Assembly (NCBI GenBank): GCA_040901765.1
Contig: JBBDYG010000056.1
Span: 1-30,679 of the forward strand
Length of the DNA stretch: 30,679 bases
Reading direction: 5' to 3'
Origin: JBBDYG01 sp040901765
GTDB lineage: Bacteria; Planctomycetota; Planctomycetia; Pirellulales; Lacipirellulaceae
This document shows positions 1 through 7,782 of the stretch, one piece after another. The first letter of the stretch is position 1. Each line of letters starts with the position of its first letter. A program made the translations under genes and the position numbers. The notes beneath the pieces are model-generated. The model saw nothing but the letters and a program-made list of their open reading frames with translations, made no database searches and was not told the DNA's origin.

Positions 1-938
1 TCGACGCCGCCGGACATGGTGCGGCCGGTGTTGCCGACCCACTTGTTGAACGCGCGCGCGAGTCGCGTGATGGAATCCATGAGCAGAAAGACGTCTTTGC
101 CCATTTCGGTGAGCCGCCGGCAGCGTTCGATCGTAAGCTGCGCGAGTCGCACGTGGCTTTCGACGTCGCGGTCGAGGCTGCTGGCGAAGACTTCGCCGTT
201 CACGTTGCGGCGCATGTCGGTGACTTCTTCCGGGCGCTCGTCGATGAGCAGCACGATCATGGCGACTTCCGGGTAGTTCTGAGAAATCGCGGCGCTGACT
301 TGCTGCATGAGGATGGTCTTCCCGCTGCGCGGCGGGGAGACGACCAAGGCGCGTTGACCTTTGCCCAGCGGGGTGAGCAGGTCCATCACGCGGGTGCTGA
401 TCGGCTGTGGACCGGTCTCGAGGCGCAACCATTGTTCGGGATTGATCGGCGTGAGCGAATCGAAATCCTTGACGTTGGGGTAGTCTTCCGGCGCCAGTCC
501 ATCGACATCGAGCAACTCGCGGAGCCTTGGTCCCTGACCGCGGCGCTGCCCCTGGACCATTCCGTGGAGCAATACTCCCTCGCGGAGGCCGTATTTTTCG
601 ATCATCGTGCCGGGGACGAAAGGATCGGTCCGCTCGCGTACAAAGTTGGTGGCGGGATTTCGGAGGAAGCCGTATCCATTGGGGTGCATTTCCAGCACAC
701 CCGATCCGGGAATCAGGAGCGACGGATCGGCATCGTCGGCAGGAAACGGATCGCGGCGTTGATCGACGGGTCCGTTGGAGCGTCGGCGATTGTTTCCACC
801 GCCGCCACCACCGCTGCCACGTCCGGGGCGATAACGTCCGCGCGGTGCGCCGTTCTGGCGGCCTTGGCCCTGTCCTTGCCCCTGATAGCGGCCACCTCCG
901 CCGCCGCCCCCACCACCGCCACGTCTATATTTTGCCAT
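1..938 (-). CDS. rho: Transcription termination factor Rho, C-terminus cut by window edge
   Basis: Rho is the RNA-dependent ATPase hexamer that ends transcription of untranslated RNA. About 312 codons are present, read on the minus strand from the ATG at 938-936. The frame runs off the left edge. Residues 1-60 are low-complexity and basic, with a run of ten glycines, Gln-Gly repeats and a second run of six glycines. The RNA-binding fold follows (GVLEMHPNGYGFLR, about 80-93). Then comes the ATPase core: a Walker A PPRSGKT near 202-208, LIDERPEEVTDMRR, and the Walker B stretch VFLLMDSITRLARAF. These match Rho closely. Gly/Arg-rich N-terminal insertions are known in Rho of high-GC and planctomycete lineages. 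No Shine-Dalgarno is visible before the ATG. The missing part holds the R-loop/arginine-finger end of the core. Confidence 0.96.
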   Translation of the reverse strand, partial: MAKYRRGGGGGGGGGGRYQGQGQGQGRQNGAPRGRYRPGRGSGGGGGGNNRRRSNGPVDQRRDPFPADDADPSLLIPGSGVLEMHPNGYGFLRNPATNFVRERTDPFVPGTMIEKYGLREGVLLHGMVQGQRRGQGPRLRELLDVDGLAPEDYPNVKDFDSLTPINPEQWLRLETGPQPISTRVMDLLTPLGKGQRALVVSPPRSGKTILMQQVSAAISQNYPEVAMIVLLIDERPEEVTDMRRNVNGEVFASSLDRDVESHVRLAQLTIERCRRLTEMGKDVFLLMDSITRLARAFNKWVGNTGRTMSGGV

Positions 939-941
939 TGA

Positions 942-2119
942 GATTTTGAACCTAATCAGAAGTCAGTAAGAAGTTCAGCCATGCGTACGAAGCGTGTAGC
1001 TGAGATCATAGAAAGGCCATGTTGGCCGGAACCAAAGAGGACGGACCAATATTTAGGAGCCGTAAATGAGCATGGGGTGAGGAAGCCACAGTTCGCCGCA
1101 AAGAATGAATGCGGTCCCCATGGCTTCACTTCCCAGCAGATATTCGAACAATTAACGGCGATTGCAAACGGATTGACGCTAGATCAATCAGAGTGCATCG
1201 CCAACAACAAGGGATGCCTGCGATCACGGTGCGGAGAGCAACAGGAATTTACTGTGCATTTGAACTACGATCCGTGCCCCATAACGCACCCGTCAGGGCC
1301 TATTGCTGAATCAATAGCAATTCATGTTCCGGTCGCAAGAAGCTTCACCGACACTGGAAAGGGCATCCGCGTGGCCCCGGCCGGTTCAGTCTGTCGCGCT
1401 GCCTATTATTGATAGGTTGAGGGACAGGCCGCGAAGCCCTGCGGTAGCAAGCGATCGGATTGATATATTTAATGACATGAAATACCGTTCGCCAGCGCGA
1501 AAACCTCGACCGAGAGGCATTGGAACGGTTCCCCATGAACTATCGCCATCATGCGAGTATTGGCGAATGAACGCCGTGCCTTAAATGAAGGCATTCTCCG
1601 CGGCCTTGGCAGCCAAAGCTCGGCCAGCCAAAACTTCAACTGTCCGCCGTCCGCCGAAGGTTAATCTATTGGGCGGGAGCCTCGTAAACTCGTCCATTTA
1701 ATCGTCGAGCGGACTTTGGCTCGTCGGAAAGTGGGCGGAGTATCTAGCGAGGCCTCAAGAACCTGCCGCGAAAGGCAGGATGCTTTACTCATCGGTAATA
1801 TTAGCTGGTTCGTTGAGGCTGTCAAGAGATCCTCCGGGGAACGGGCATAAATCGTTCGAGCGGGGCTGCCGACGGCAATTCGCTGAATGGATTGCAGTAG
1901 CCGAAATACCGAAGCCGCCCGCCTGTACCTTGATGGTCATCGCGGGCGGAAAATCTGGAAAATTCCGCGGAATTGGCAAAGTCTTCCCCAAGTGGCGCAG
2001 TTCAGGCGTCGATAATCCCATTGATGGCCGCATATTCATAGAGGCCCCATTACGAAGCCGCCTCCCGACAGGCGGACCGATTTCGTGCTTTTCACAGGCT
2101 GACGCAAAGGAATGCCGTC
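942..2119. other. Gene-poor region between divergent rho and the thioredoxin-like gene
   Basis: No reading frame here on either strand looks like a protein. The longer frames are rich in Arg, Cys and Pro and lack motifs. It must carry the rho leader and promoter (minus strand) and the promoter of the gene at 2120. Visible structures are small hairpins: 1299-1316 (CTATTG/CAATAG), 1762-1779 (CCTGCC, loop GCGAAA, GGCAGG) and 2058-2075 (CCGCCT/AGGCGG). An AT-rich patch at 1459-1486 could hold a promoter, but I cannot place convincing -35/-10 boxes. Confidence 0.5.
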
Positions 2120-3472
2120 ATGCGGATTGTATTCTCGAGTCTCTCCTTTTGTCTTTTGCTGCTGGCACCAAGTTGTGTCGCGGCCCAGGACGCCGGCCTG
2201 CCCTGGCTGACCGACTTAGAGGCCGCCAAGGCCGAAGCTCGGCAATCGGGACGATTGGTTCTGGTGCATTTTTGGACCCCGGATTGCAAGCCGTGTGCTG
2301 CGCTGGATCGCGACGTTTTTAGCCAGCCGCAAGTCGTCTCGGCGATGCAGCAAGCCTACGTGCCCGTAAGAATCAACGCGCTCGAATCGCGAGCTACGGC
2401 CGATGCGTTAGGAGTGACGCGAGTTCCGACCGACGTGATCCTTTCGCCGGAAGGCAAGGTGATCGATCGGGAGATCAGCCCCAACTCGCCAATGGCATAC
2501 ATCTCGTACCTGCAACAGACCGCATCGACTCACAAGTTTGGACCTGGCAGCGCCTACGATGCCGCCGTGGCTCAGGCACCGGTCAAAGTACCGAACGAGG
2601 CGTATGCTCAATTGAGCATTCCACCCGGTGGAGCGAACCAACTTGCACCGGCAAGTGCGCCCACGGTGCCCACTACTCCGGCATCAATGCCGACGGCGAT
2701 TGCGAACCCCTATGCAGCAGTTGCGCCGACAGAATCGGCGCCGGCGGCGCAGTCCGTCAATACCGCGATGCCGACCGTTGTTTCGGCTCAAGGACCAACG
2801 TCTGCGTCTACAGCGACTACGAACGCCGTTCCTCCAATTGGCGATCGGTATGCGATGAATAGCTCTGTGACCGCGACCCCCACGATGAATCCGTATGCTG
2901 CCGTCGCGGCAACGCAGCCGACCACGCCACCCGCTGCGATGCAACAAATCCCGCAAACGCCGGTGCCCGCAGCCGCGGCCGGTGGTGAGCTTGCAGCGAA
3001 TCCAATCTACCCACCAAGTGCAATGGGAACTGCTCCCAAACCGAGCGCCGTCCAACAACTTGCACCGCAAATCGCGGCCGCGCCGACCCTTCCGCCGGGC
3101 TCGCCGCAACTTGGTTTCGATGGTTTCTGCCCCGTAACGATGAAGCGACAATGGCAATGGGCGCCGGGCGACGTTCGATTTGGCGCCGTCCATCGCGACC
3201 GCACCTATCTATTCGCCAACCAGACTTGTCGCGACGAGTTTATGGCGAATCCCGATGCCTACAGCCCGGCTCTTTCGGGCCTCGATCCGGTACTTCACTT
3301 GGAGCAGAGCCAGTCGGTCCCCGGCAAGCGTCAATATGCCTTGGAATATAAGGGCCATTTCTATCTCTTCTCGAACGAGCAGACGCTGAACCGCTTCTGG
3401 CAAAACGCGGATCAGTATTCCGCCGGTGTTCAGCAGGCTATGCAGCCCGGCCAGGGCAGAATGGTGCGGTAG
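2120..3472 (+). CDS. Exported thioredoxin-fold protein with YHS-like C-terminal region
   Basis: 450 residues. An N-terminal signal peptide (hydrophobic core FCLLLLAP, likely cleavage after VAA near residue 22) exports it. Residues about 27-135 form a thioredoxin-like domain with the active-site motif CKPC (C56, C59) and a cis-proline context RVPTD (P103). This suggests disulfide exchange or reduction outside the cytoplasm. Residues 140-328 are a Pro/Ala/Thr/Gln-rich linker containing NPYAAVA twice (196 and 257). Residues 331-437 hold a YHS-like unit (GFDGFCPVTMKRQW, TYLFANQTCRDEF, P-x-AYSP, with C337 and C370) and a second, Cys-less half (YKGHFYLFSNEQTLNRFW). YHS units often bind metal or sit in copper or heme proteins. 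The start is supported by AAAGGA at 2106-2111, 8 bases before the ATG. The domain calls are firm, the substrate is unknown. Confidence 0.85.
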   Translation: MRIVFSSLSFCLLLLAPSCVAAQDAGLPWLTDLEAAKAEARQSGRLVLVHFWTPDCKPCAALDRDVFSQPQVVSAMQQAYVPVRINALESRATADALGVTRVPTDVILSPEGKVIDREISPNSPMAYISYLQQTASTHKFGPGSAYDAAVAQAPVKVPNEAYAQLSIPPGGANQLAPASAPTVPTTPASMPTAIANPYAAVAPTESAPAAQSVNTAMPTVVSAQGPTSASTATTNAVPPIGDRYAMNSSVTATPTMNPYAAVAATQPTTPPAAMQQIPQTPVPAAAAGGELAANPIYPPSAMGTAPKPSAVQQLAPQIAAAPTLPPGSPQLGFDGFCPVTMKRQWQWAPGDVRFGAVHRDRTYLFANQTCRDEFMANPDAYSPALSGLDPVLHLEQSQSVPGKRQYALEYKGHFYLFSNEQTLNRFWQNADQYSAGVQQAMQPGQGRMVR

Positions 3473-4034
3473 CGAGGTGGATCGGTAAGGTGCCAATTAT
3501 GACCGGCGCGGCACCGCGGCGCGCGGAGGCCGATTTGCGTATTTCTCGGAGATCATCCCACTCGGCCACGCCGTGCGCGCTTCGAAGTTGGCCGGAAGTG
3601 GTGACAAAACTCTCGTCCTAACCGATCCAGGCCCCGCCGGCCGCATCGGGTTCGAGCGATTATGAATCCCGATCGCTCTCAGCCGGCGCTATGTATCTTC
3701 CGGCGAGCGGGTGCTATTGCCATTTGGCTGCAACCGCGGTAAATTGACTTTGTGAAAATAATCACAAAGTTTACCGCCGCGGAATTTCAAGATCGTCGCC
3801 GTCCCAACCCGGTCGCTTGCCGAGTCGTTTGATCGAGAAGATCCGTAATCCTAGAGTCTGGATCGAAGGCTCGACGGAACTCCGCGACGGGGCGGATGGC
3901 TGAATTGGCTACGATCCGCGTGCCACGCCCAATCTGCGAATCGTGGCATTCGGTGTGCGGGAGGGAGCCGCGCGGGGCAGCGCGCGGATGAGTCAGGCTG
4001 CCGATCCGGCCCGAGCCATGTTTTTCAACATACG
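3473..4034. other. Intergenic region upstream of the nuo operon
   Basis: 562 bases without a credible gene. It holds the CRP-type dyad described separately (3748-3769), nested in a longer imperfect palindrome, 3736-3777: outer arms GCGGTAAA/TTTACCGC, with an unpaired TTGA on the left. It also holds a GC-rich hairpin at 3968-3987 (CCGCGCG, loop GGGCAG, CGCGCGG), 47 bases before the nuoA start. That hairpin would lie in the nuo leader and lacks a T-tract, so it is not a typical intrinsic terminator. The nuo promoter should be here, but no clear -10 box is visible. Confidence 0.6.
3748..3769. promoter_or_regulatory. CRP/FNR-family-type operator upstream of nuoA
   Basis: The 22-base sequence is a perfect dyad, CTTTGTGA-N6-TCACAAAG, whose core TGTGA-N6-TCACA equals the classical CRP half-site arrangement. 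The spacer is AAATAA. It lies about 265 bases before the nuoA start. A -35-like TTGACT overlaps its left arm (3744-3749), but no good -10 follows at 16-18 bases. Read as RNA, the same sequence could also form a hairpin. The DNA symmetry is seen directly. Binding by a CRP/FNR-type regulator and control of nuo are inferences. Confidence 0.5.
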
Positions 4035-4400
4035 ATGTCCCCCATTCTGATCTACATCCTGGTGCTGGTTGGCTTTGTCATCACCAACATGGTGCTGGCG
4101 AGTGTCGCGGGTCCAAGTAAGCCGACCGCGGTAAAATCGATGCCCTACGAATCGGGCATGGATCCCGTGGGCGACGCGCGGCAACCATTCGACGTGAAGT
4201 TCTACTTGGTCGCCATTCTGTTTTTGGTGTTTGACGTGGAATTGCTGTTCCTCTATCCCTGGGCGGTGAGCGCCTATGAAGCAGCGGGCGTGCCCGAAGA
4301 ACTTCGAAGCACCGTCTTTTACGTCATGCTCTCGTTCATGGGGACGCTGGTCATCGGCTACATCTATGCTTGGCGAAAGGGGGTGTTTCGATGGCGGTAG
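4035..4400 (+). CDS. nuoA: NADH-quinone oxidoreductase subunit A
   Basis: 121 residues, the usual length. NuoA is a membrane subunit at the junction of the peripheral and membrane arms of complex I. Three hydrophobic segments are visible (about 4-24, 57-77, 91-111). The family-typical loop MPYESGMDPVGDARQPFDVKFYLVAILFLVFDVELLFLYPWA joins the first and second segments and carries the conserved acidic DVE. It is the first gene of the nuo cluster. No clear Shine-Dalgarno precedes the ATG. Its last 10 bases overlap the nuoB start, so nuoB is probably translated in a coupled way. Confidence 0.97.
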   Translation: MSPILIYILVLVGFVITNMVLASVAGPSKPTAVKSMPYESGMDPVGDARQPFDVKFYLVAILFLVFDVELLFLYPWAVSAYEAAGVPEELRSTVFYVMLSFMGTLVIGYIYAWRKGVFRWR

Positions 4401-4984
4401 GTCTTCCCGAGAACGTTTTTCTGACCAAGCTCGACGCAGCGGCGAGCTGGGCGCGATCCAACAGCCTATGGCCGATGCCATTTGCGACGGCCTGCTGCGG
4501 AATCGAATTGATGGCGACGGCGGCGTCGCGGCACGACCTCGCCCGGTTCGGCGCGGAAGTGATGCGATTCAGCCCGCGGCAATGCGATTTGTTGATCGTC
4601 GCGGGCCGCGTGGTGATGAAAATGCTGCCCGTATTGCAGCGGATTTGGCTACAAATGCCCGAGCCGAAATGGTGCATTTCAATGGGCGCGTGCGCCTGTA
4701 CGGGGGGCGTGTTCGACACCTATGCCGTGGTGCAAGGCGTTGATCGTTTCATTCCCGTGGATATGTATGTGCCCGGTTGCCCGCCGCGGCCCGAGCAACT
4801 ATTGGCCGCGATCATCGAAATGCAGGAAAAGATTATGCGAACGGGAACATTTACTGGTCGGGAGTTCTTGGAACGCAAGACGTCGGATGGCCCCAGCCCC
4901 TTTGACCCCGATGAAGTTCGCCGCGTGCGAGAGGCCGCGCCAGTCAGGGGGCTGGACGTGTATGCTCCGCCCCACCTGAATTAG
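4391..4984 (+). CDS. nuoB: NADH-quinone oxidoreductase subunit B
   Basis: NuoB carries iron-sulfur cluster N2, the last carrier before quinone. The four N2 ligands are visible: tandem C35-C36 in ATACCGIE, C101 in MGACACTGG and C130 in VPGCPPRPE. The typical QGVDRFIPVDMYVPGCPPRPEQLL stretch is complete. I take the ATG at 4391 (197 residues), because AAAGGGGG at 4376-4383 sits 7 bases ahead. A TTG at 4370 would add seven residues and is less likely. The start overlaps the end of nuoA by 10 bases. The C-terminal tail of about 45 residues after the N2 region is charged and variable, as is common. Confidence 0.97.
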   Translation: MAVGLPENVFLTKLDAAASWARSNSLWPMPFATACCGIELMATAASRHDLARFGAEVMRFSPRQCDLLIVAGRVVMKMLPVLQRIWLQMPEPKWCISMGACACTGGVFDTYAVVQGVDRFIPVDMYVPGCPPRPEQLLAAIIEMQEKIMRTGTFTGREFLERKTSDGPSPFDPDEVRRVREAAPVRGLDVYAPPHLN

Positions 4985-5036
4985 TGCCGCGGAAACAGTT
5001 CAGCGGCTTGAAGTAATCGAGTCGAACGGTCCTTTT

Positions 5037-5128
5037 GGTGAGTAGGTGAGTAGGTGAGTAGGTCTGAAGAAGCTTCGTCGCAACAGCCGAATTCACTCAC
5101 TCACTTACTCACCTACTCACCTACTCAC
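5037..5128. repeat. Inverted tandem octamer repeat in the nuoB-nuoC gap
   Basis: At 5037-5063 the octamer GGTGAGTA occurs three times in tandem, followed by GGT. At 5103-5128 its reverse complement TACTCACC appears in matching tandem copies, preceded by further CACTCA-type degenerate units from 5094. The two arms can pair over about 24 bases around a loop of about 40 bases. Directly after the right arm is TTGACA (5131-5136), a perfect -35-like hexamer, but no -10 box follows at the proper spacing. It lies wholly in the 209-base gap between nuoB and nuoC. Confidence 0.85.
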
Positions 5129-5193
5129 ATTTGACACCCTTGCTACATCAGATGGCTGAATAGTTGCGTGCTGCGGAATTACGTACTGTGACC

Positions 5194-5682
5194 ATGCTTG
5201 ATGTTACCGATCTGAAACAGCGATTCGATCCCGCGATCAGCGAGTCGATGTTCCGCGATAATCGGCGGATCGTGGTTCCGCATGGGAAGGTCGGCGCGGT
5301 GCTCGCTTATTTGCGGGAGTGCGGTTTCGACATGCTGGTCGAGATGACCGCGGTGGACTACCTCGATTATCCCAATGCCACCGACCGGTTCGGCGTTGTA
5401 TACGTGCTGCTCAACACGACATCGGGCGAGCAGGTGATTATCAAGACGTTTGTTAATTTGCCCGAGGCGAAATTACCGTCGGCTAATCCGTTATGGCGTT
5501 CGGCGGATTGGTTGGAGCGCGAGATTTACGACATGTTCGGAATTGAGTTTGAGGGTCATCCCGACCCGCGTCGAATTCTGATGCCGGAGGAGTTCACTGC
5601 TTTCCCGCTTCGCAAAGATTACCCGCTGAAGGGGCGCGGCGAGCGTCATAACTTTCCGGTGCTGACCCGCGCCGAGAGTTAG
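5194..5682 (+). CDS. nuoC: NADH-quinone oxidoreductase subunit C
   Basis: NuoC is a peripheral-arm subunit without cofactors that packs against NuoD and NuoB. The protein has the family signature near its C-terminus: ADWLEREIYDMFGIEFEGHPDPRRILMPEEFTAFPLRKDYPLKGRGER, where the E-R-E-x-x-D-M-F-G core is diagnostic. From the ATG at 5194 it has 162 residues. A TTG at 5164 would add ten residues (MRAAELRTVT). Neither start has a clear Shine-Dalgarno, and I prefer the ATG because MLDVTDLKQRF resembles usual NuoC N-termini. It is separate from nuoD, unlike the fused NuoCD of enterobacteria. The gap to nuoD is 44 bases. Confidence 0.95.
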   Translation: MLDVTDLKQRFDPAISESMFRDNRRIVVPHGKVGAVLAYLRECGFDMLVEMTAVDYLDYPNATDRFGVVYVLLNTTSGEQVIIKTFVNLPEAKLPSANPLWRSADWLEREIYDMFGIEFEGHPDPRRILMPEEFTAFPLRKDYPLKGRGERHNFPVLTRAES

Positions 5683-5726
5683 CCCGTCTGCGATCGAGTC
5701 CCACCCGAAGGTTTCACCCCGCCACT

Positions 5727-6947
5727 ATGCCACTCACGCTCGCCGACACGCTGCCGACCGACGATGCCGAGAAGGAGTATCTGTGGACCTTAAACTTCGG
5801 TCCACAGCATCCGGCGACGCATACGACGTTGCGAATCGTGCTCACGCTCGATGGCGAGCGGGTGGTGGATGCCGTGCCCCACATCGGCTACCTGCACAGC
5901 GGCTTCGAAAAGCTCGGCGAGAAGCTCGACTTCAATCAGTACGTGACGATCGTCGATCGAATGAACTACATTTCGCCGTTGGCGAATGAAATCGCCTGGC
6001 ATCATGCGATCGAGAAGCTGCTCGGCATCGAAATAACGCCCCGCTGCAAGTACCTGCGGACGATGCTTGCCGAACTGATGCGGCTGCACGACCATTTGCT
6101 GAACGTTGGCGCAACGGCACTCGATTTGGGCGCCTTCACCGCATTCCTGTACTGCTTTCAGCAGCGCGAGAAGATTTACGACATCGTCGAGTACGCTTCG
6201 GGACAGCGGTTTCATAGTAGCTACACCCGCGTTGGCGGCGTGTTGTTCGACGTGAACTTGGAATGGATCAACAAGGTCCGCAAGTTCGTCAAAGAATTCG
6301 CCGAGACGTTTGAAGAAGTCGATGGACTGCTGACGAAGAACCGAATTTTCATCGATCGCACGAAGGGCGTCGGCGTATTAACCAAAGAGGACGCTATTAG
6401 CTTCGGCGTGACCGGCCCGCTGGCGCGGTCGAGCGGCGTGGTCCGCGATCTCCGCAAAGACGAGCCATACTTGGCGTACGCTGATTTGGATTTCAAGGTG
6501 ATTTGCTCCGATGCCGGCGACTGTTATGCCCGGTACTTGTGCCGGATGCGCGAGATGCTGGAAAGCCTGAAGATCATCACGCAGACCGCGGAGAACATTC
6601 CGGCGGGAGCAGTAAACGTCGATGCGAATTCCGACGTCGTGCTGCCCGCCAAGCCGGCCGTGTACCGCAGCATCGAAGGGCTGATCCAGCACTTTGAAGT
6701 GTTGATGCCTAATCGCGGATTCGACGTTCCACTCGAAGAGATTTATGCGGCCACGGAATCGCCCAACGGCGAGCTTGGGTTCTACGTCGTGGGCGACGGC
6801 ACAGTCCGGGCCTACCGCGCTCGGACCCGGCCGCCATCGTACATCCACTTCGCGGTGTTTCCACACATTATGCGAGGCTACCTGTTGAGCGACGTCGTCG
6901 CCGTGCTGGGCAGCCTTAACATCATCGCCGCAGAGCTTGATCGGTGA
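5727..6947 (+). CDS. nuoD: NADH-quinone oxidoreductase subunit D
   Basis: 406 residues, full length. NuoD is the 49-kDa-type subunit, related to the large subunit of NiFe hydrogenases, and forms much of the quinone pocket with NuoB. Visible marks are LNFGPQHPATHTTLRIVLTLDGERVVDAVPHIGYLHSGFEKLGE near the N-terminus (GPQHPATH includes the quinone-pocket His), then YVTIVDRMNYISPLANEIAW, the TGPLARSSGV loop, and the C-terminal SPNGELGFYVVGDG ... RPPSYIHFAVFPHIMRGYLLSDVVAVLGSLNIIAAELDR. The hydrogenase nickel cysteines are absent, as expected for complex I. Confidence 0.98.
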   Translation: MPLTLADTLPTDDAEKEYLWTLNFGPQHPATHTTLRIVLTLDGERVVDAVPHIGYLHSGFEKLGEKLDFNQYVTIVDRMNYISPLANEIAWHHAIEKLLGIEITPRCKYLRTMLAELMRLHDHLLNVGATALDLGAFTAFLYCFQQREKIYDIVEYASGQRFHSSYTRVGGVLFDVNLEWINKVRKFVKEFAETFEEVDGLLTKNRIFIDRTKGVGVLTKEDAISFGVTGPLARSSGVVRDLRKDEPYLAYADLDFKVICSDAGDCYARYLCRMREMLESLKIITQTAENIPAGAVNVDANSDVVLPAKPAVYRSIEGLIQHFEVLMPNRGFDVPLEEIYAATESPNGELGFYVVGDGTVRAYRARTRPPSYIHFAVFPHIMRGYLLSDVVAVLGSLNIIAAELDR

Positions 6948-6973
6948 TTATCAAATTAAATCAAATTTAGGAT

Positions 6974-7062
6974 TACCACAGAGGCACGGAGAACACTGAG
7001 GAAGGCACCATTCATTTTGCTTCGGTCAATTCATGCTCGGTGTTCTCCGTGCCTCCGTGGTG
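6974..7062. repeat. Dispersed inverted-repeat element, copy 1 (nuoD-nuoE gap)
   Basis: The left arm TACCACAGAGGCACGGAGA and the right arm (about 7041-7062, ending CTCCGTGCCTCCGTGGTG) are near-complementary over about 25 bases, with an unlike core of about 40 bases. It is one of four related copies in this window. Its right flank (TGCTATTGAT, then TTTTCGGTTTGAG at 7071-7083) recurs beside copy 4. Confidence 0.85.
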
Positions 7063-7118
7063 CTATTGATTTTTCGGTTTGAGCACTAATAGGTCGTGGC
7101 TTGCCAGATGAGTCTATC

Positions 7119-7592
7119 ATGCCGGTTTTGAGTGAAGAAATACGAAATCGAATTCGAGAAGAATTCGCGAAGTACCCCAACAAGCGCGCGGTGACGCTTC
7201 CGGCGTTGCACATCGTGCAAGAAGCATCGAACTGCGTTTCGACCGCCGCGATTAAAGAGATCGCCGAACTTTTGGAGCTTCATCCGGCCGAGGTTTCGGA
7301 CACGATGACGTTTTACGGTTTCTTTCGCAGTGGTGACCGACCGCTTGGGCACCGTCGCGTGTGGGTCTGCCGCAGCATCTCGTGCATGTTGCGGGGCGGG
7401 GAAGAACTGCTCGATCGGGTATGCAATCGGCTCGGTGTGACGCCGGGCCAGACGACCTCCGATGGGAGCGTGACCGTTGAATACGCCGAGTGCCTCGGCG
7501 CGTGCGAAGGCGCGCCGTGCATCCTCGTTGATGACGATTGTTTTCTGAACCAAACCGAAGAATCCGTCGCAACTTTAATCGAGCGTATGTAA
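7119..7592 (+). CDS. nuoE: NADH-quinone oxidoreductase subunit E
   Basis: NuoE is the 24-kDa-type subunit of the NADH-oxidising module and carries the [2Fe-2S] cluster N1a. The thioredoxin-like ferredoxin ligands are present as C-x4-C in VCRSISCMLRGG and C-x3-C in AECLGACEGAPC. The preceding SDTMTFYGFF matches the family (VYxVATFYxxF). I choose the ATG at 7119 (157 residues). A TTG at 7101 would add six residues. Neither has a good ribosome site. It lies between copies 1 and 2 of the inverted-repeat element, and its upstream gap is largely that element. Confidence 0.96.
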   Translation: MPVLSEEIRNRIREEFAKYPNKRAVTLPALHIVQEASNCVSTAAIKEIAELLELHPAEVSDTMTFYGFFRSGDRPLGHRRVWVCRSISCMLRGGEELLDRVCNRLGVTPGQTTSDGSVTVEYAECLGACEGAPCILVDDDCFLNQTEESVATLIERM

Positions 7593-7618
7593 ACAAACCG
7601 GCTAAGATCAATTGATTT

Positions 7619-7735
7619 TACCACGGAGGCACCGAGAGCACGAAGAATGGATGCGTGAGGAAGAATAGGAATCGTGTGCCTAATTCGTTTTGTATCAATG
7701 CTGTTTTCTCTGTGTTCTCCGTGCCTCCGTGGTGA
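7619..7735. repeat. Dispersed inverted-repeat element, copy 2 (nuoE-nuoF gap)
   Basis: Left arm TACCACGGAGGCACCGAGA at 7619-7637, right arm ending TGCCTCCGTGGTGA at 7722-7735. The core is about 65 bases. On the minus strand one frame through it reads NHHGGTENTEK ... VLSVPPW, a peptide known to me from many mis-annotated bacterial ORFs, which marks this repeat family. Part of the core (GGAATCGTGTGCCTAA) weakly resembles the reverse complement of the core of copy 4. Confidence 0.88.
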
Positions 7736-7782
7736 TTCAGATTTCCAATTGAGTAATTACCCGGCGTTTCGCTGGAATTGAA

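Noticed and set aside
153..941. 262-codon plus-strand frame
   Set aside because: It is the antisense shadow of rho, whose own translation matches the family motif by motif.
981..1412. 143-codon plus-strand frame after rho
   Set aside because: Composition is unlike a protein (many Cys and Pro, no domain pattern) and there is no ribosome site. It is probably chance in a gene-poor stretch.
1780..2322. 180-codon plus-strand frame
   Set aside because: It overlaps the signal peptide and thioredoxin domain of the well-supported gene at 2120 in another frame.
3736..3777. Palindrome as an intrinsic terminator of the thioredoxin-like gene
   Set aside because: The hairpin is 264 bases past the stop, is AT-rich in its inner stem and has no T-run after it.
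5037..5128. Octamer array as a CRISPR-like array
   Set aside because: Units are 8 bases in tandem without spacers, and the second half is inverted.
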